Part shown: positions 48,143-57,200 of the stretch, piece after piece | How the letters are laid out: each line of letters begins with the position of its first letter | How positions within the stretch are numbered: the stretch's first letter is position 1 | From: Rhodopseudomonas palustris | Lineage (GTDB): Bacteria; Pseudomonadota; Alphaproteobacteria; Rhizobiales; Xanthobacteraceae | Length of the DNA stretch: 64,000 bases | Assembly (NCBI RefSeq): GCF_007005445.1 | Contig: NZ_CP041387.1 | Location: forward strand, 558,001 to 622,000 | Direction of reading: 5' to 3' | The notes under the pieces: model-generated | Seen by the model: only the letters and a program-made list of their open reading frames with translations | What the model was told of the DNA's origin: nothing | The model's database searches: none | Program-made: the position numbers and the translations under genes

Positions 48143-48204
48143 TCTGCCGCGAACGATTGCAGGGCCACGGAACGCAGCAGCGTTCCGTGGCCCTGGCGCG
48201 AGAA
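47336..48204 (+). repeat. Long direct repeat, copy 1 (RTX C-terminus plus terminator)
   Basis: This 869-bp stretch matches 53784-54652 without gaps. By eye I count about 21 differences. It covers the last 269 codons including the stop, and the hairpin after the gene. Eight of the coding changes alter residues, for example Phe/Leu in KLFGG/KLLGG. Confidence 0.95.
48162..48193. terminator. Hairpin after the RTX nuclease gene
   Basis: A perfect 13-bp stem (GGGCCACGGAACG) with a CAGCAG loop begins 20 bases after the stop codon. No T run follows. The identical hairpin follows the second RTX gene at 54610-54641. The stretch 48205-48556 holds no gene; a weak PHO-like pair CCGTCTC-ACCG-ACGTCAC at 48517-48534 is noted. 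Confidence 0.65.
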
Positions 48205-48556
48205 GGCAGCGTTTCTGTTGCGACCCGGAAGCCACCGCAGGTTGGCCATCCTGCCAGGTGAGGTCGAGATCGCGCTTCGGGCTCCAAAGCCTTGATGCTC
48301 ATCTGACGCTCAAATGAATGATTGAACCTGATCTGCCGAGATTGTCGGGCGGCTTGCTCATGCGCTCGCCCTCCGCCGCGAACAGGTTCGGTCGCATGCG
48401 CCCGGTGCTGCTTGCGACTCCTCATGTGCCACAATTCACTGAAATTTCTCAGGTTCGGCACCCCGCGCATTGGCGGAGGGGCCTCGAACAGAGGGGAAAT
48501 CGTAAAGACGGATTAACCGTCTCACCGACGTCACAGACCGCGTGTACCAAGTTCAT

Positions 48557-49357
48557 ATGAACGAACAAGATGCTCCCTTGAACGCAGTGACCGGATCTTC
48601 GCGCCAGTCGGCGATCGCCGAGATGTTGCGCAGCCGGGATTTCATCTCCGTCGACGAGTTGGCGGCGCGCTTCTCCGTCGCCACCCAGACGATCCGCCGC
48701 GATCTCGTCGCGCTGTGCGATCAGGGTCTGGCGCGTCGGCGGCACGGCGGCATCGAAAGCGTGGCGAGAAGTGGAAACCTGACATTCAAGGATCGCCGCG
48801 TGCTGAACCGCGAAGCCAAGCAGAGCATTGCTGCCGCGGTGGCCCGCTATGTGAACGACGGCGATTCCCTGTCGCTCGGGATCGGCACTACGTCGCAGTT
48901 CGTGGCCGAGGCGCTGCTTTCGCATCGCCGTCTGAAGATCGTCACCAACAATCTGCCGCTCGCGCTGATGATCGGGCAGAACTCGGATTTCACGCTGGCG
49001 ATCGCCGGCGGCACGGTGCGTGGCGGCGACCTCGATGTTTGCGGCCCCTCGGTCGACAGCTTCTTTGCCGCCTACAAGGTCGATATCGCGATCCTCGGCG
49101 TCGGCGGCATCGACGCGGACGGCTCACTGCTCGATTTTTCGGAGGAGGAAGTTCGTCTGCGCGAGGCGATGCTGCGCAACTGCCGACGTTCCTATCTCGT
49201 GCTGGATTCTTCGAAGTTCATGCGTCCCGCCCACGTTCACGGCGGCCGCATCGACCAGGTCAACGCCGTCTTCTGCGAAGCGGATCCGCCCCCCGAAATC
49301 CGGCGCATCCTGGATCAATCCGGCGTTCAGTTCGTCAGGAGTTCGTTGACGGACTGA
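48557..49357 (+). CDS. DeoR/GlpR-family transcriptional regulator
   Basis: A 266-residue DeoR-family protein. The N-terminal HTH reads SRDFISVDELAARFSVATQT then IRRDLVALCDQGLARRRHGG, the family signature. The C-terminal DeoRC sensor domain (about 85-240) has GDSLSLGIGTTSQFVAEAL (phosphosugar-binding loop), TNNLPLALMI, AGGTVRGGDLDVCGP and GVGGIDADGSLLDFSEEEV. Members of this family sense sugar phosphates; GlpR senses glycerol 3-phosphate. It sits between the RTX nuclease and the RTX glycerophosphodiesterase, all on the same strand, so control of one or both is likely. ATG at 48557; a GTG at 48542 is also possible. Confidence 0.87.
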   Translation: MNEQDAPLNAVTGSSRQSAIAEMLRSRDFISVDELAARFSVATQTIRRDLVALCDQGLARRRHGGIESVARSGNLTFKDRRVLNREAKQSIAAAVARYVNDGDSLSLGIGTTSQFVAEALLSHRRLKIVTNNLPLALMIGQNSDFTLAIAGGTVRGGDLDVCGPSVDSFFAAYKVDIAILGVGGIDADGSLLDFSEEEVRLREAMLRNCRRSYLVLDSSKFMRPAHVHGGRIDQVNAVFCEADPPPEIRRILDQSGVQFVRSSLTD

Positions 49358-49380
49358 ACGCCCGCGTCCCGACGAAACGA

Positions 49381-49452
49381 CCGCGCTCCTATGGAGCGCG
49401 GCTGACCAACATCCCTTCACGTTCGCAACCCGCCGCACAGCTCTGCGGCGGG
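49381..49452. terminator. Two hairpins between the DeoR gene and the RTX phosphodiesterase gene
   Basis: CCGCGCTCC-TAT-GGAGCGCGG (49381-49401) begins 24 bases after the regulator stop. CCCGCCGCA-N6-TGCGGCGGG (49429-49452) follows. Neither has a T run. They suggest that the two genes may be separately transcribed. Confidence 0.5.
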
Positions 49453-49505
49453 GATGGTCCCTTCTTGCCTCAACGATCCCCTGCTTACCCCCTGGAGACG
49501 AAGCC

Positions 49506-52500
49506 ATGTCTGTCGATGTCACTCTCTACGCGCACCGCGGCACCAACCCGTACACCGACAATTCGATCGACGCTTATCGTTGGGGATTCAACTACGGCGC
49601 CGACTATGTCGAGACCGACTTCCGTCTGACCAAGGACGGCGTGGTGGTCAGCTATCATGACGATCTGTCGGGCGGCATCGCCAACATGACCTATGCGGAA
49701 GTCAAGGCGCAGGTGCCGTCGATCGTGACGCTCGACGAACTGATCGATCTGACCAAGACGATGGAGACCGAAACCGGTCGCAAGCTCGGCATCCTGATCG
49801 AGAACAAGGCCGCCGACAATGCGACCGCCGAGGCGATCATCAAGGTTCTGGTGGCTCACGACTTCGCCGACCCGGAGCGGATCGTGTTTCAAACCTTCGG
49901 ATCGGAGCTGCCGTTCGTTCGCAACACGCTGTTTACCAAGTACGGCGTCGAACTCCCGCTGGTGCAACTGACAGGCAGCGCTCTCACCGCCGAAAGCATC
50001 GCGCGCTACGCGACCTATGCGGATGGTGTCGCGCCGACGATGGCGTCGCTGACGTCGGAGCTGGTCGCAGCAGCCCACGCGGCCGGCTTGAAGGTCAACG
50101 GCTGGACCGTCGACGGAACCGTTGCGGACGTCCGGAACGCGCTCAATCTCGGCGTCGACGGCATCATCAACGACAATACCCAACTGGCGCGTCCTGCGCT
50201 CGAGGCGCTCGTCAACAACACCAACGTCGTCTATGGCACCGAGCAGTGGGATGTGGTGAACGGCACCACCGGTGCCGACAAGGTCTACGCGATGCACGGC
50301 GACGACGTCGTGCGTGCAGGGGCCGGTAACGACGTGATCTACGGTGACGCTGGCAACGATCTGCTGTTCGGTGCTGGTGGCTCCGATCAACTGATCGGCG
50401 GGAGCGGCGACGATTTCCTGGATGGCGGCGAAGGCACCGATGTGCTGACCGGCGGCGTCGGCAACGACGTCATCGTCGCGACCGGTGACGAGGTGATCTT
50501 CCACGCCGGCGACGGGATCGACCTGGTGTCGCTGGACAGCGCAAGCACGATCCGCCTCGATGGCGTGACGTCGGCGAGCGTCGATGTGATCCGCATGGAC
50601 AATCATCTGATCGTGCGCGCCGGCAATGATGCGCTGATCCTCCGTGACGGAGTCGATCCGGCCCACCAGCCTGGGTCGATAACGACCTCCGATGGCGTGA
50701 CGTTCACCGGCGCCCAGCTCGCGGCGATGGCCGTCGCCGGGACGGATGCCGAGATTGCGGCGCTGCTGCCGCGCCTCGAGGCGGTGCTGGCTTCCGCGCC
50801 GGCCTTTGCGACGCCATCGACCATTGCGGTCGGCACCGACCTGATCGCGGAGGGCGACTTCGGCGGCGGAGTCCTGACCCGGCACATCGAAAACGCCGAG
50901 ACGGGCGCGGTCTATCGCCTCAGCTTCTCGCTCGCTGATCTGCCGACGGGAGAAGACGGTGTCAGCGTCAAATGGGGCGGCCAGGTACTCTATCAGGGGA
51001 TTCCCTCGGCTGCCGGCAGCAAGCTGCACTTCATCGTCACGGGTGGCGCCGGCGACGGATCCAACGAGCTGATCTTCGAAGGCGCCAGCGGCAGCTTCGG
51101 CGCAGAACTCGACGACGTTCATCTCGTCAAGCTGTCCGACCCGGTGCTGCCGGCACCCGGCAATGTCGCGCCGGTGGCCGACGAGACGCATCATGTCGTC
51201 AGCCAGATTTTGCCCCTCAACGGCAAGGTTGCGGCGGTGGACGCCAACGGTGACGCGCTGACCTACACCGTCGGCGACGGCCCGGCGCATGGCGCTCTCG
51301 CTTTCGACGTGGGCGGCAATTATCGCTACACTGCGGCCGACGGATTTGTCGGTGAGGATCGCTTCACCTTCCTTGCCAATGACGGACATGGCGGCTTCGT
51401 CGAGCAGGCGGTCAACCTGACGGTGGTGGCTGGCATTCCGGTCGGCGCCGACCTGATCGTCAACGGTAGCTTCGAGGATCTGAGCGAATCCTCCGGCAAC
51501 AACGGCACCGGTGACTGGGGCTACCGCAACCCGGACGGACAGATCGTCGGCTGGACCAATGCCAACAACAAGCGCATCGAGCAGCACTGGGACAACTACG
51601 GCGGCATTGTCGCCAAGGACGGTCGGATCTGGATCGATATGGACCATTCGCAGACGGGAACGACCGTCGACCGGATCGGTCAGTCGATCGCGCATGTCGA
51701 GGCCGGCGCGACCTATAGGGTGAGCTTTTCGCTGTCCGACTCCGATACGGTGAACCACGACGACGGTGTGAAGGTGCTGTGGAACGGCGAGGTGATCTTC
51801 GACGGCAAGCCGCCCCAGACCGGCACCGCCTGGACGACCTTGAGCTTCGATGTGGTCGGCGGCTCCGGCAACGGCACCAACAGGCTTGAATTCATCGACA
51901 CCGGCGTATCCGACTCCTGGGGCGCCGGCGCGGCATTGGACGACGTGCACTTCGTCAAGGTCGTCAACGCCGGTGATGCCCTGCCAGCAAACCACGCTCC
52001 GATTGCCACGGACGATCATGCCGAGGGGCTCAAGGGCGCCGTCATCACGGGTCGGCTCACGGCATCGGATCAGGACGCTGGCGGCTCGCTGATCTACAGT
52101 CTCGACACGGGTCCGTCCCACGGCACGGTGTTCGTCTATACCGATGGCAGCTATCGCTACACGCCGACCACCGGCTTCTCCGGCACGGACAGCTTCACGT
52201 TCCTGGTGGATGACGGGCGTGGCGGAAAGGATACCGCGACGCTGGATCTGACCATCAAATCGTCCTCGTCCGAGGTTGCGATCGGCACCGACCTGATCGT
52301 CAACGGCAGCTTCGAGGACATCAGCGAGTCCGGCAACTACAATGGCGGCTCCGATTGGGGCTACCGCAACAACGACAAGCAGATCGTCGGCTGGACCAAC
52401 GTCAACCGGATCGAGCAGCATCTCGACAATTACGGCGGGATCCAGGCCAAGGACGGGAAGTTCTGGATCGACCTCGACAGCTCCAATCTGGCACAGCGGA

Positions 52501-54590
52501 ACAAGCTCGGCCAAACGATCACCGGCGTTGAGACCGGTGCAATCTACCGGGTGAGCTTCTCGCTCTCGGACTCGGACAATGTCCGCTACGACGACGGCGT
52601 CACCGTGCTATGGAACGGTCAGGTCGTCTTCAGCGGCCTGCCGCCGCAGACCTCCGCTCATTGGGCGACGCTGAGCTTCGACGTGATCGGGGGCTCCGGG
52701 AATGGTTCGAACCGGCTGGAGTTCGTCGACACCGGCGTGGCGGACTCTTGGGGCGCCGGCGTCGCGCTGGACGACGTCCACTTCGTCAAGATCGCCAACG
52801 CCGGCGACAGCCTGCCGGCCAATAGTTCTCCTGACGCGACCGACGGGCACATCGCTGGCCTGGTGAATAGCTTGATCATCGGTCAGCTCACCGCGTCCGA
52901 CGCCGATGGAGGGGCCGCACCTGTGTTCAGTCTCGGGCAGGGGCCGTCGCACGGTTCGGTGCTGGTCTACAGCGATGGCACTTACCGATACACACCAACG
53001 ACTGGCTATGTCGGCGCGGACAGCTTCACCTTCGTGGTCGATGATGGGCGTGGCGGCAAGGATACGGCAACCCAGAGCCTGACCATCAGCCCGCCCAATA
53101 CCGTACCGGTGGCGTCCGACGACGTCGGTCTAGGGACGGAATACGGCACCGTGCTGACGATCGGAGCATCGACTCTGCTCGCCAATGACAATGACGCAGA
53201 CAGCGATCCGTTGGCGATCCTGTCGGTGGCCAATGGCACCGGCGGCACGGTTTCGCTCGACGACGTCGGCAATGTCGTCTTCGCTCCGGCCGAAGGGTTC
53301 TCGGGTGATGCGACCTTCAGCTACACGGTGTCCGACGGGCGCGGAGGTACTGCAACGGCAAACGTGACTGTGATAGTCGCGCCGCAGCCCGAGCCCCCGG
53401 TCGGGACGCCGGGCGATGATGTCCTGAATGGGACGTCGCGTGACGATGTCATCGCGGCGGGCGAGGGCGACGACGAAGTCTTCGGCGTCGCCGGCAACGA
53501 CACGATCGACGGCGGCGCCGGTGACGACCGGATCGATGGCGGCGACGGGGACGATATCCTCGTCGGCGGAGACGGCGACGACGAGCAGATCGGCGGTGCG
53601 GGTAGCGATATTCTCGTCGGCGGCGCTGGCGATGACGAACTCGACGGCGGTGACGGTCACGACGTGGCGGACTACACGGCCGACAGCGCCGGCTTCGTGG
53701 CCGACCTGTCGTCGGGATGGGCCTCCGGCGACGAGATCGGCTACGATAGCTTGCGCAACATCGAAACCGTGCTCGGCGGTTCGGGCAACGACACCCTGAT
53801 CGGCGGCGGCGGCGACGACGTGCTGCGCGGTGGCTCCGGCGACGACACCATCGACGGCGGCGCCGGCTTCGATACGCTCGACCTGTCCGACGCCACCGGG
53901 GGCGTGACCATCAGCTTCACGACCGGTACCGCGACCGGTGCAGGCATCGGTACCGACCACTTCACCGGCATCGAGAGCTTCGTCCTCGGCGAGGGGGCGG
54001 ATCGTGTCACCGGTGGCAACGGCGCCGATGTGATCAACGGCGGCGGCGGTAACGACGTCATCGCCGGCGGCGCCGGCAACGACAAGTTGCTCGGTGGTGC
54101 CGGTGACGACAGCCTCGACGGCGGCTCGGGCGACGATGTCGTCGACGGCGGCATCGGCAACGACATGCTGAAGGGCGGCTCTGGCGTCGATATCATCTCC
54201 GGCGGCGATGGCAACGACGACATCGATGGCGGTTCGGAGAACGATATCCTAAACGGTGGTGCCGGCAACGACATCATCAAGGGTGGCTCCGGCGCCGACA
54301 TCATCACCGGCGGCGCCGGCAACGACATCCTGACCGGCGGCTCGGGGGCGGATGTATTCGTGTTCACGGCCGGCTTCGGCAAGGACATCGTCACCGACTT
54401 CGCCACCAAGGGCAGCTCGGCCGACGTGTTGCAGTTCTCCAGCAGCATGTTTGCGAACTTCACCGACGTGATGTCGCACACCACGCAGGTCGGCAACGAC
54501 GTCGTCGTGACGCTCGATGCCGACAACAGCCTGACGCTGGCCAATACGCAGATCGGCTCGCTCGCCGCAGACGACTTCCGCTTCGTCTGA
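49506..54590 (+). CDS. RTX protein with glycerophosphodiester phosphodiesterase domain
   Basis: A 1694-residue protein without Sec signal. Residues about 1-238 form a GDPD TIM barrel: LYAHRGTNPYTDNSIDAYRW (catalytic His; the usual Glu of PENT is Asp), YVETDFRLTKDGVVVSYHDD, ILIENKA, VNGWTVDGTVADVRNAL. Then RTX repeats (about 250-345), a short linker domain, three jelly-roll modules of the type LIVNGSFED ... ALDDVHFVKV (about 441-550, 648-825, 924-1100), each followed by a cadherin/VCBS-like module (GSYRYTPTTGFSGTDSFTFL), a fourth such module (about 1200-1298), RTX repeats (about 1299-1620) and the same C-terminal secretion region as the nuclease. It should hydrolyse glycerophosphodiesters outside the cell to glycerol 3-phosphate. 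SD GGAG upstream. Confidence 0.88.
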   Translation: MSVDVTLYAHRGTNPYTDNSIDAYRWGFNYGADYVETDFRLTKDGVVVSYHDDLSGGIANMTYAEVKAQVPSIVTLDELIDLTKTMETETGRKLGILIENKAADNATAEAIIKVLVAHDFADPERIVFQTFGSELPFVRNTLFTKYGVELPLVQLTGSALTAESIARYATYADGVAPTMASLTSELVAAAHAAGLKVNGWTVDGTVADVRNALNLGVDGIINDNTQLARPALEALVNNTNVVYGTEQWDVVNGTTGADKVYAMHGDDVVRAGAGNDVIYGDAGNDLLFGAGGSDQLIGGSGDDFLDGGEGTDVLTGGVGNDVIVATGDEVIFHAGDGIDLVSLDSASTIRLDGVTSASVDVIRMDNHLIVRAGNDALILRDGVDPAHQPGSITTSDGVTFTGAQLAAMAVAGTDAEIAALLPRLEAVLASAPAFATPSTIAVGTDLIAEGDFGGGVLTRHIENAETGAVYRLSFSLADLPTGEDGVSVKWGGQVLYQGIPSAAGSKLHFIVTGGAGDGSNELIFEGASGSFGAELDDVHLVKLSDPVLPAPGNVAPVADETHHVVSQILPLNGKVAAVDANGDALTYTVGDGPAHGALAFDVGGNYRYTAADGFVGEDRFTFLANDGHGGFVEQAVNLTVVAGIPVGADLIVNGSFEDLSESSGNNGTGDWGYRNPDGQIVGWTNANNKRIEQHWDNYGGIVAKDGRIWIDMDHSQTGTTVDRIGQSIAHVEAGATYRVSFSLSDSDTVNHDDGVKVLWNGEVIFDGKPPQTGTAWTTLSFDVVGGSGNGTNRLEFIDTGVSDSWGAGAALDDVHFVKVVNAGDALPANHAPIATDDHAEGLKGAVITGRLTASDQDAGGSLIYSLDTGPSHGTVFVYTDGSYRYTPTTGFSGTDSFTFLVDDGRGGKDTATLDLTIKSSSSEVAIGTDLIVNGSFEDISESGNYNGGSDWGYRNNDKQIVGWTNVNRIEQHLDNYGGIQAKDGKFWIDLDSSNLAQRNKLGQTITGVETGAIYRVSFSLSDSDNVRYDDGVTVLWNGQVVFSGLPPQTSAHWATLSFDVIGGSGNGSNRLEFVDTGVADSWGAGVALDDVHFVKIANAGDSLPANSSPDATDGHIAGLVNSLIIGQLTASDADGGAAPVFSLGQGPSHGSVLVYSDGTYRYTPTTGYVGADSFTFVVDDGRGGKDTATQSLTISPPNTVPVASDDVGLGTEYGTVLTIGASTLLANDNDADSDPLAILSVANGTGGTVSLDDVGNVVFAPAEGFSGDATFSYTVSDGRGGTATANVTVIVAPQPEPPVGTPGDDVLNGTSRDDVIAAGEGDDEVFGVAGNDTIDGGAGDDRIDGGDGDDILVGGDGDDEQIGGAGSDILVGGAGDDELDGGDGHDVADYTADSAGFVADLSSGWASGDEIGYDSLRNIETVLGGSGNDTLIGGGGDDVLRGGSGDDTIDGGAGFDTLDLSDATGGVTISFTTGTATGAGIGTDHFTGIESFVLGEGADRVTGGNGADVINGGGGNDVIAGGAGNDKLLGGAGDDSLDGGSGDDVVDGGIGNDMLKGGSGVDIISGGDGNDDIDGGSENDILNGGAGNDIIKGGSGADIITGGAGNDILTGGSGADVFVFTAGFGKDIVTDFATKGSSADVLQFSSSMFANFTDVMSHTTQVGNDVVVTLDADNSLTLANTQIGSLAADDFRFV

Positions 54591-54652
54591 TCTGCCGCGA
54601 ACGATTACAGGGCCACGGAACGCAGCAGCGTTCCGTGGCCCTGGCGCGAGAA
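53784..54652 (+). repeat. Long direct repeat, copy 2 (RTX C-terminus plus terminator)
   Basis: Matches 47336-48204 over 869 bases with no indel. Homology ends abruptly on both sides: at an RTX repeat boundary (GGCAACGACACC) on the left and 11 bases after the hairpin on the right. Confidence 0.95.
54610..54641. terminator. Hairpin after the RTX phosphodiesterase gene
   Basis: Same 13-bp stem (GGGCCACGGAACG) and CAGCAG loop as at 48162-48193, 20 bases after the stop. It also separates this gene from the convergent badK. Confidence 0.65.
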
Positions 54653-54695
54653 ACGAGGATTAGCGCAGCCCCGATTCCACCAAAGAACAGAACGA

Positions 54696-55472
54696 CTATC
54701 GGTGGGTGAAGCGCGGCGCCCGCTTTTCCAGGAAAGCCTGAATGCCCTCGTGGGCGTCGGCGCTGGCGAAGCGGGCATGCAGCTCGCGGCGCTCGAACAG
54801 GATGCCTTCGGCGAGCGTGCTCTCGAAGGTGCGGTTGAGGCTTTCCTTCAGCGCCATCAGCGCCGGGGCGGAGAACGCCGCGATCGTGCTGGCCAGCGCC
54901 ACGGTCTCGTCGCGCAGCTTGTCGTCATCGACGACGCGCGATACCAGGCCGTAGCGATCGGCCTCTTCGGCGTTGAGCGGTCGCGCCGACAGGCACATGT
55001 CCATGGCTTTTGCCTTGCCGATCGCGCGCGGCAGGCGTTGCGTGCCGCCCGCTCCGGGCAGCAGGCCGAGCTTGATTTCCGGCAGCGCGAATTGGGCACT
55101 GCGGCCGGCGATCACGATGTCGCAGGCGAGCGCCAGTTCGCAGCCGCCGCCATAAGCGAGGCCGGCCACCGCGGCCAGCACTGGCTTCCGCACCTGGCGG
55201 ATCGTCTCCCAATTGCGGGTGATGAAGTTCGAGCCATAGACGTCGCTATAGCTCCACGCGGCCATCGAGGCGATGTCGGCGCCTGCCGCGAACGCGCGGG
55301 CATTTCCGGTGATCACGATCGCGCCGATGCCGTCGTCGGCGTCGAACGCCAGCAGCGCCGCGCCGAGCGCATCCATCAGCGCGTCGTTGAGCGCGTTGAG
55401 GACTTCCGGCCGGTTCAGCGTGATGATGCCGACCCGGCCCTGAGTTTCGGTGATAATGGGATTGGACGACAA
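54696..55472 (-). CDS. badK: Cyclohex-1-ene-1-carboxyl-CoA hydratase BadK
   Basis: A 258-residue crotonase-family hydratase: [31 protein letters not shown] (oxyanion hole), [17 protein letters not shown] and [20 protein letters not shown] (both Glu of hydratases are present). It hydrates cyclohex-1-ene-1-carboxyl-CoA to 2-hydroxycyclohexanecarboxyl-CoA in anaerobic benzoate and cyclohexanecarboxylate degradation. The start is a TTG at 55472 (frame TTG TCG TCC AAT CCC) with GGAG about 8 bases upstream; no ATG fits. It is the last gene of the badH-badI-aliB-aliA-badK operon. Confidence 0.88.
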   Translation of the reverse strand: MSSNPIITETQGRVGIITLNRPEVLNALNDALMDALGAALLAFDADDGIGAIVITGNARAFAAGADIASMAAWSYSDVYGSNFITRNWETIRQVRKPVLAAVAGLAYGGGCELALACDIVIAGRSAQFALPEIKLGLLPGAGGTQRLPRAIGKAKAMDMCLSARPLNAEEADRYGLVSRVVDDDKLRDETVALASTIAAFSAPALMALKESLNRTFESTLAEGILFERRELHARFASADAHEGIQAFLEKRAPRFTHR

Positions 55473-55499
55473 GGTCGTGCTCCGTGGTCGGTGTGTGGT

Positions 55500-57143
55500 C
55501 TAAAGATCGTCCTGCTGCAGCATCTCGCGCAGCCGGAATTTCTGGATCTTGCCGGACGGTGTTGCCGGCATCGCGTCGCGAACCACGAGGCGCTCGGGGA
55601 TGTATTGCAGCGCCAGCTTCTGCGCCTTGAGGAACTCGACCATCGCGGCGAAGTCGATGCTCGCCCCGGTCTTCGGCACCACCACGGCGCAGGCGCGTTC
55701 GCCGAGCCGGTCGTCCGGATAGGCCACGATCGCCACCTGGGCGACGGCGGGATGCTTGTAGAGCAGCGCCTCGATCTCGACGACCGGGATGTTTTCGCCG
55801 CCGCGGATGATCACGTCCTTGCTGCGGCCGCTGATCCGGATGTAGCCGTCCGCCGTCATGTAGGCGAGGTCGCCGGTGTCGAACCAGTCGTCGGCGTCGG
55901 TGCTGTTCCAGTTCGGCCTCTTCAGATAGCCGCCGAAATTCGAGCACGACCGCACCACTAACCGGCCGATCTGGTTCGGCGGCAGCGCCTTGCCGTCGCT
56001 GTCGATCACTTTGACCTCGACGCCGGGCAGCGGGCAACCGTCGGTGGTCGAGGCGAGCTTGTCATCGTCGTCGAGCTTGATCAGCGTCACCGCGCCGTTT
56101 TCGGTCATGCCCCAGGCCGAGACGATCTTGGCGCCGAGCCCAGCCTGAGCCTGTTCGACCAGCGGCCCGGGAATCGGCGCGCCGGCGCACAGGAAGGTCT
56201 TCAGGCTCGGCACCGGCTCGCCGCTCTCCTTCACGACGCGCGTCAGATCGGTGAGGAACGGCGTCGACGCCATAGTGAAGGTGACGCGCTCGGCGCGGAT
56301 CAGCTCGGCGGCTTTCGCCGGATCCCAAATGTCCTGCAACACTGCGCTGGCGCGCAGCATGATCGGCATCATCAGGCCGTACATGAAGCCGGTCTGGTGT
56401 GCCATCGGCGACGCCATCAGGATCACGTCGGACTCGCGAAGCGCGAGCCGCTGCGCGTAAGGCACGATATTGGCCATCAGCGTATTGGCGCTGTGCATCA
56501 CGCCCTTCGGCTCGCCGGTGGTGCCGGAGGTGTAAATCAGTTGTGTGATGTCGTCCGGGGAGGGCCGGCTGCGGCTCAGGATCGCGGCGGCGTTCGCTTC
56601 CTTTTCCCACTCGGGCGTCGTCAGCAGCGTGTCGAAATCATCCGCGCCGCCGCCATCGACGACTACGATGGTCCGAAGCGCTGGCAGGTCGGGCTGCAGG
56701 CCGCGCGCCATGGCTTCATGATCGAAGCCACGGAAGCTCTTCGGCACCACCAGTACCTTGGCTTCGCCGTGCTTCAGCATGAACGACAGTTCGCGCTCGC
56801 GGAAGATCGGCATCAGCGGGTTGAGCACCGCGCCGATCCGCGAGCAGGCGAGATATAGCACGGTGAACTGCCACCAGTTCGGCAGTTGCATCGCCACGAC
56901 GTCGCCGCGGCCAATGCCGAGCCGGCTGAGGCCAACCGCGACGCGATCGGCCAGCGTCGCAAGCTCACGGTAGCTGAAGCGGCGCACCGCGCCGCCGTCG
57001 AGCCGGACCGCGGTCAGTGCGACCTTGTCGGGGCAATGCGCCACGCAGGCGTCGAGATCGTCATTGATGGTGCGGTCGTGCCACAGGCCGGCGGCGATGC
57101 TCGCGGCGCGGCGTGGCGGCAGCAGAACAGCGTCGAACTCCAT
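55500..57143 (-). CDS. aliA: Cyclohexanecarboxylate-CoA ligase AliA
   Basis: A 547-residue acyl-adenylating enzyme: AMP-binding motif TQLIYTSGTTGEPKGVMHS (about residues 184-202), SAWGMTENGAVTL, WFDTGDLAYMTADGYI and SGRSKDVIIRGGENI with the final Lys in ATPSGKIQKFRLRE. It activates cyclohexanecarboxylate to its CoA ester. I used the ATG at 57143 (MEFDAVLLPPRRAA) with SD GGGGGAAA; a longer frame adds 17 residues. It lies between aliB and badK on the same strand, the arrangement known from R. palustris. Confidence 0.87.
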   Translation of the reverse strand: MEFDAVLLPPRRAASIAAGLWHDRTINDDLDACVAHCPDKVALTAVRLDGGAVRRFSYRELATLADRVAVGLSRLGIGRGDVVAMQLPNWWQFTVLYLACSRIGAVLNPLMPIFRERELSFMLKHGEAKVLVVPKSFRGFDHEAMARGLQPDLPALRTIVVVDGGGADDFDTLLTTPEWEKEANAAAILSRSRPSPDDITQLIYTSGTTGEPKGVMHSANTLMANIVPYAQRLALRESDVILMASPMAHQTGFMYGLMMPIMLRASAVLQDIWDPAKAAELIRAERVTFTMASTPFLTDLTRVVKESGEPVPSLKTFLCAGAPIPGPLVEQAQAGLGAKIVSAWGMTENGAVTLIKLDDDDKLASTTDGCPLPGVEVKVIDSDGKALPPNQIGRLVVRSCSNFGGYLKRPNWNSTDADDWFDTGDLAYMTADGYIRISGRSKDVIIRGGENIPVVEIEALLYKHPAVAQVAIVAYPDDRLGERACAVVVPKTGASIDFAAMVEFLKAQKLALQYIPERLVVRDAMPATPSGKIQKFRLREMLQQDDL

Positions 57144-57200
57144 GTTTCCCCCGGAATAGTTATTAGTTATGAATGCAGAGTGTCTCGGCGGCACCTCCGC

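Noticed and set aside
46478..48235. A 585-residue minus-strand frame over the RTX repeats, with a similar one at 53130-53960
   Set aside because: Both arise from the repeated nine-residue RTX units read in reverse and share the duplication of the sense genes.
48517..48534. Third PHO box upstream of the DeoR gene
   Set aside because: CCGTCTC-ACCG-ACGTCAC has the spacing but too few consensus positions to list as a feature; noted only as a weak possibility.
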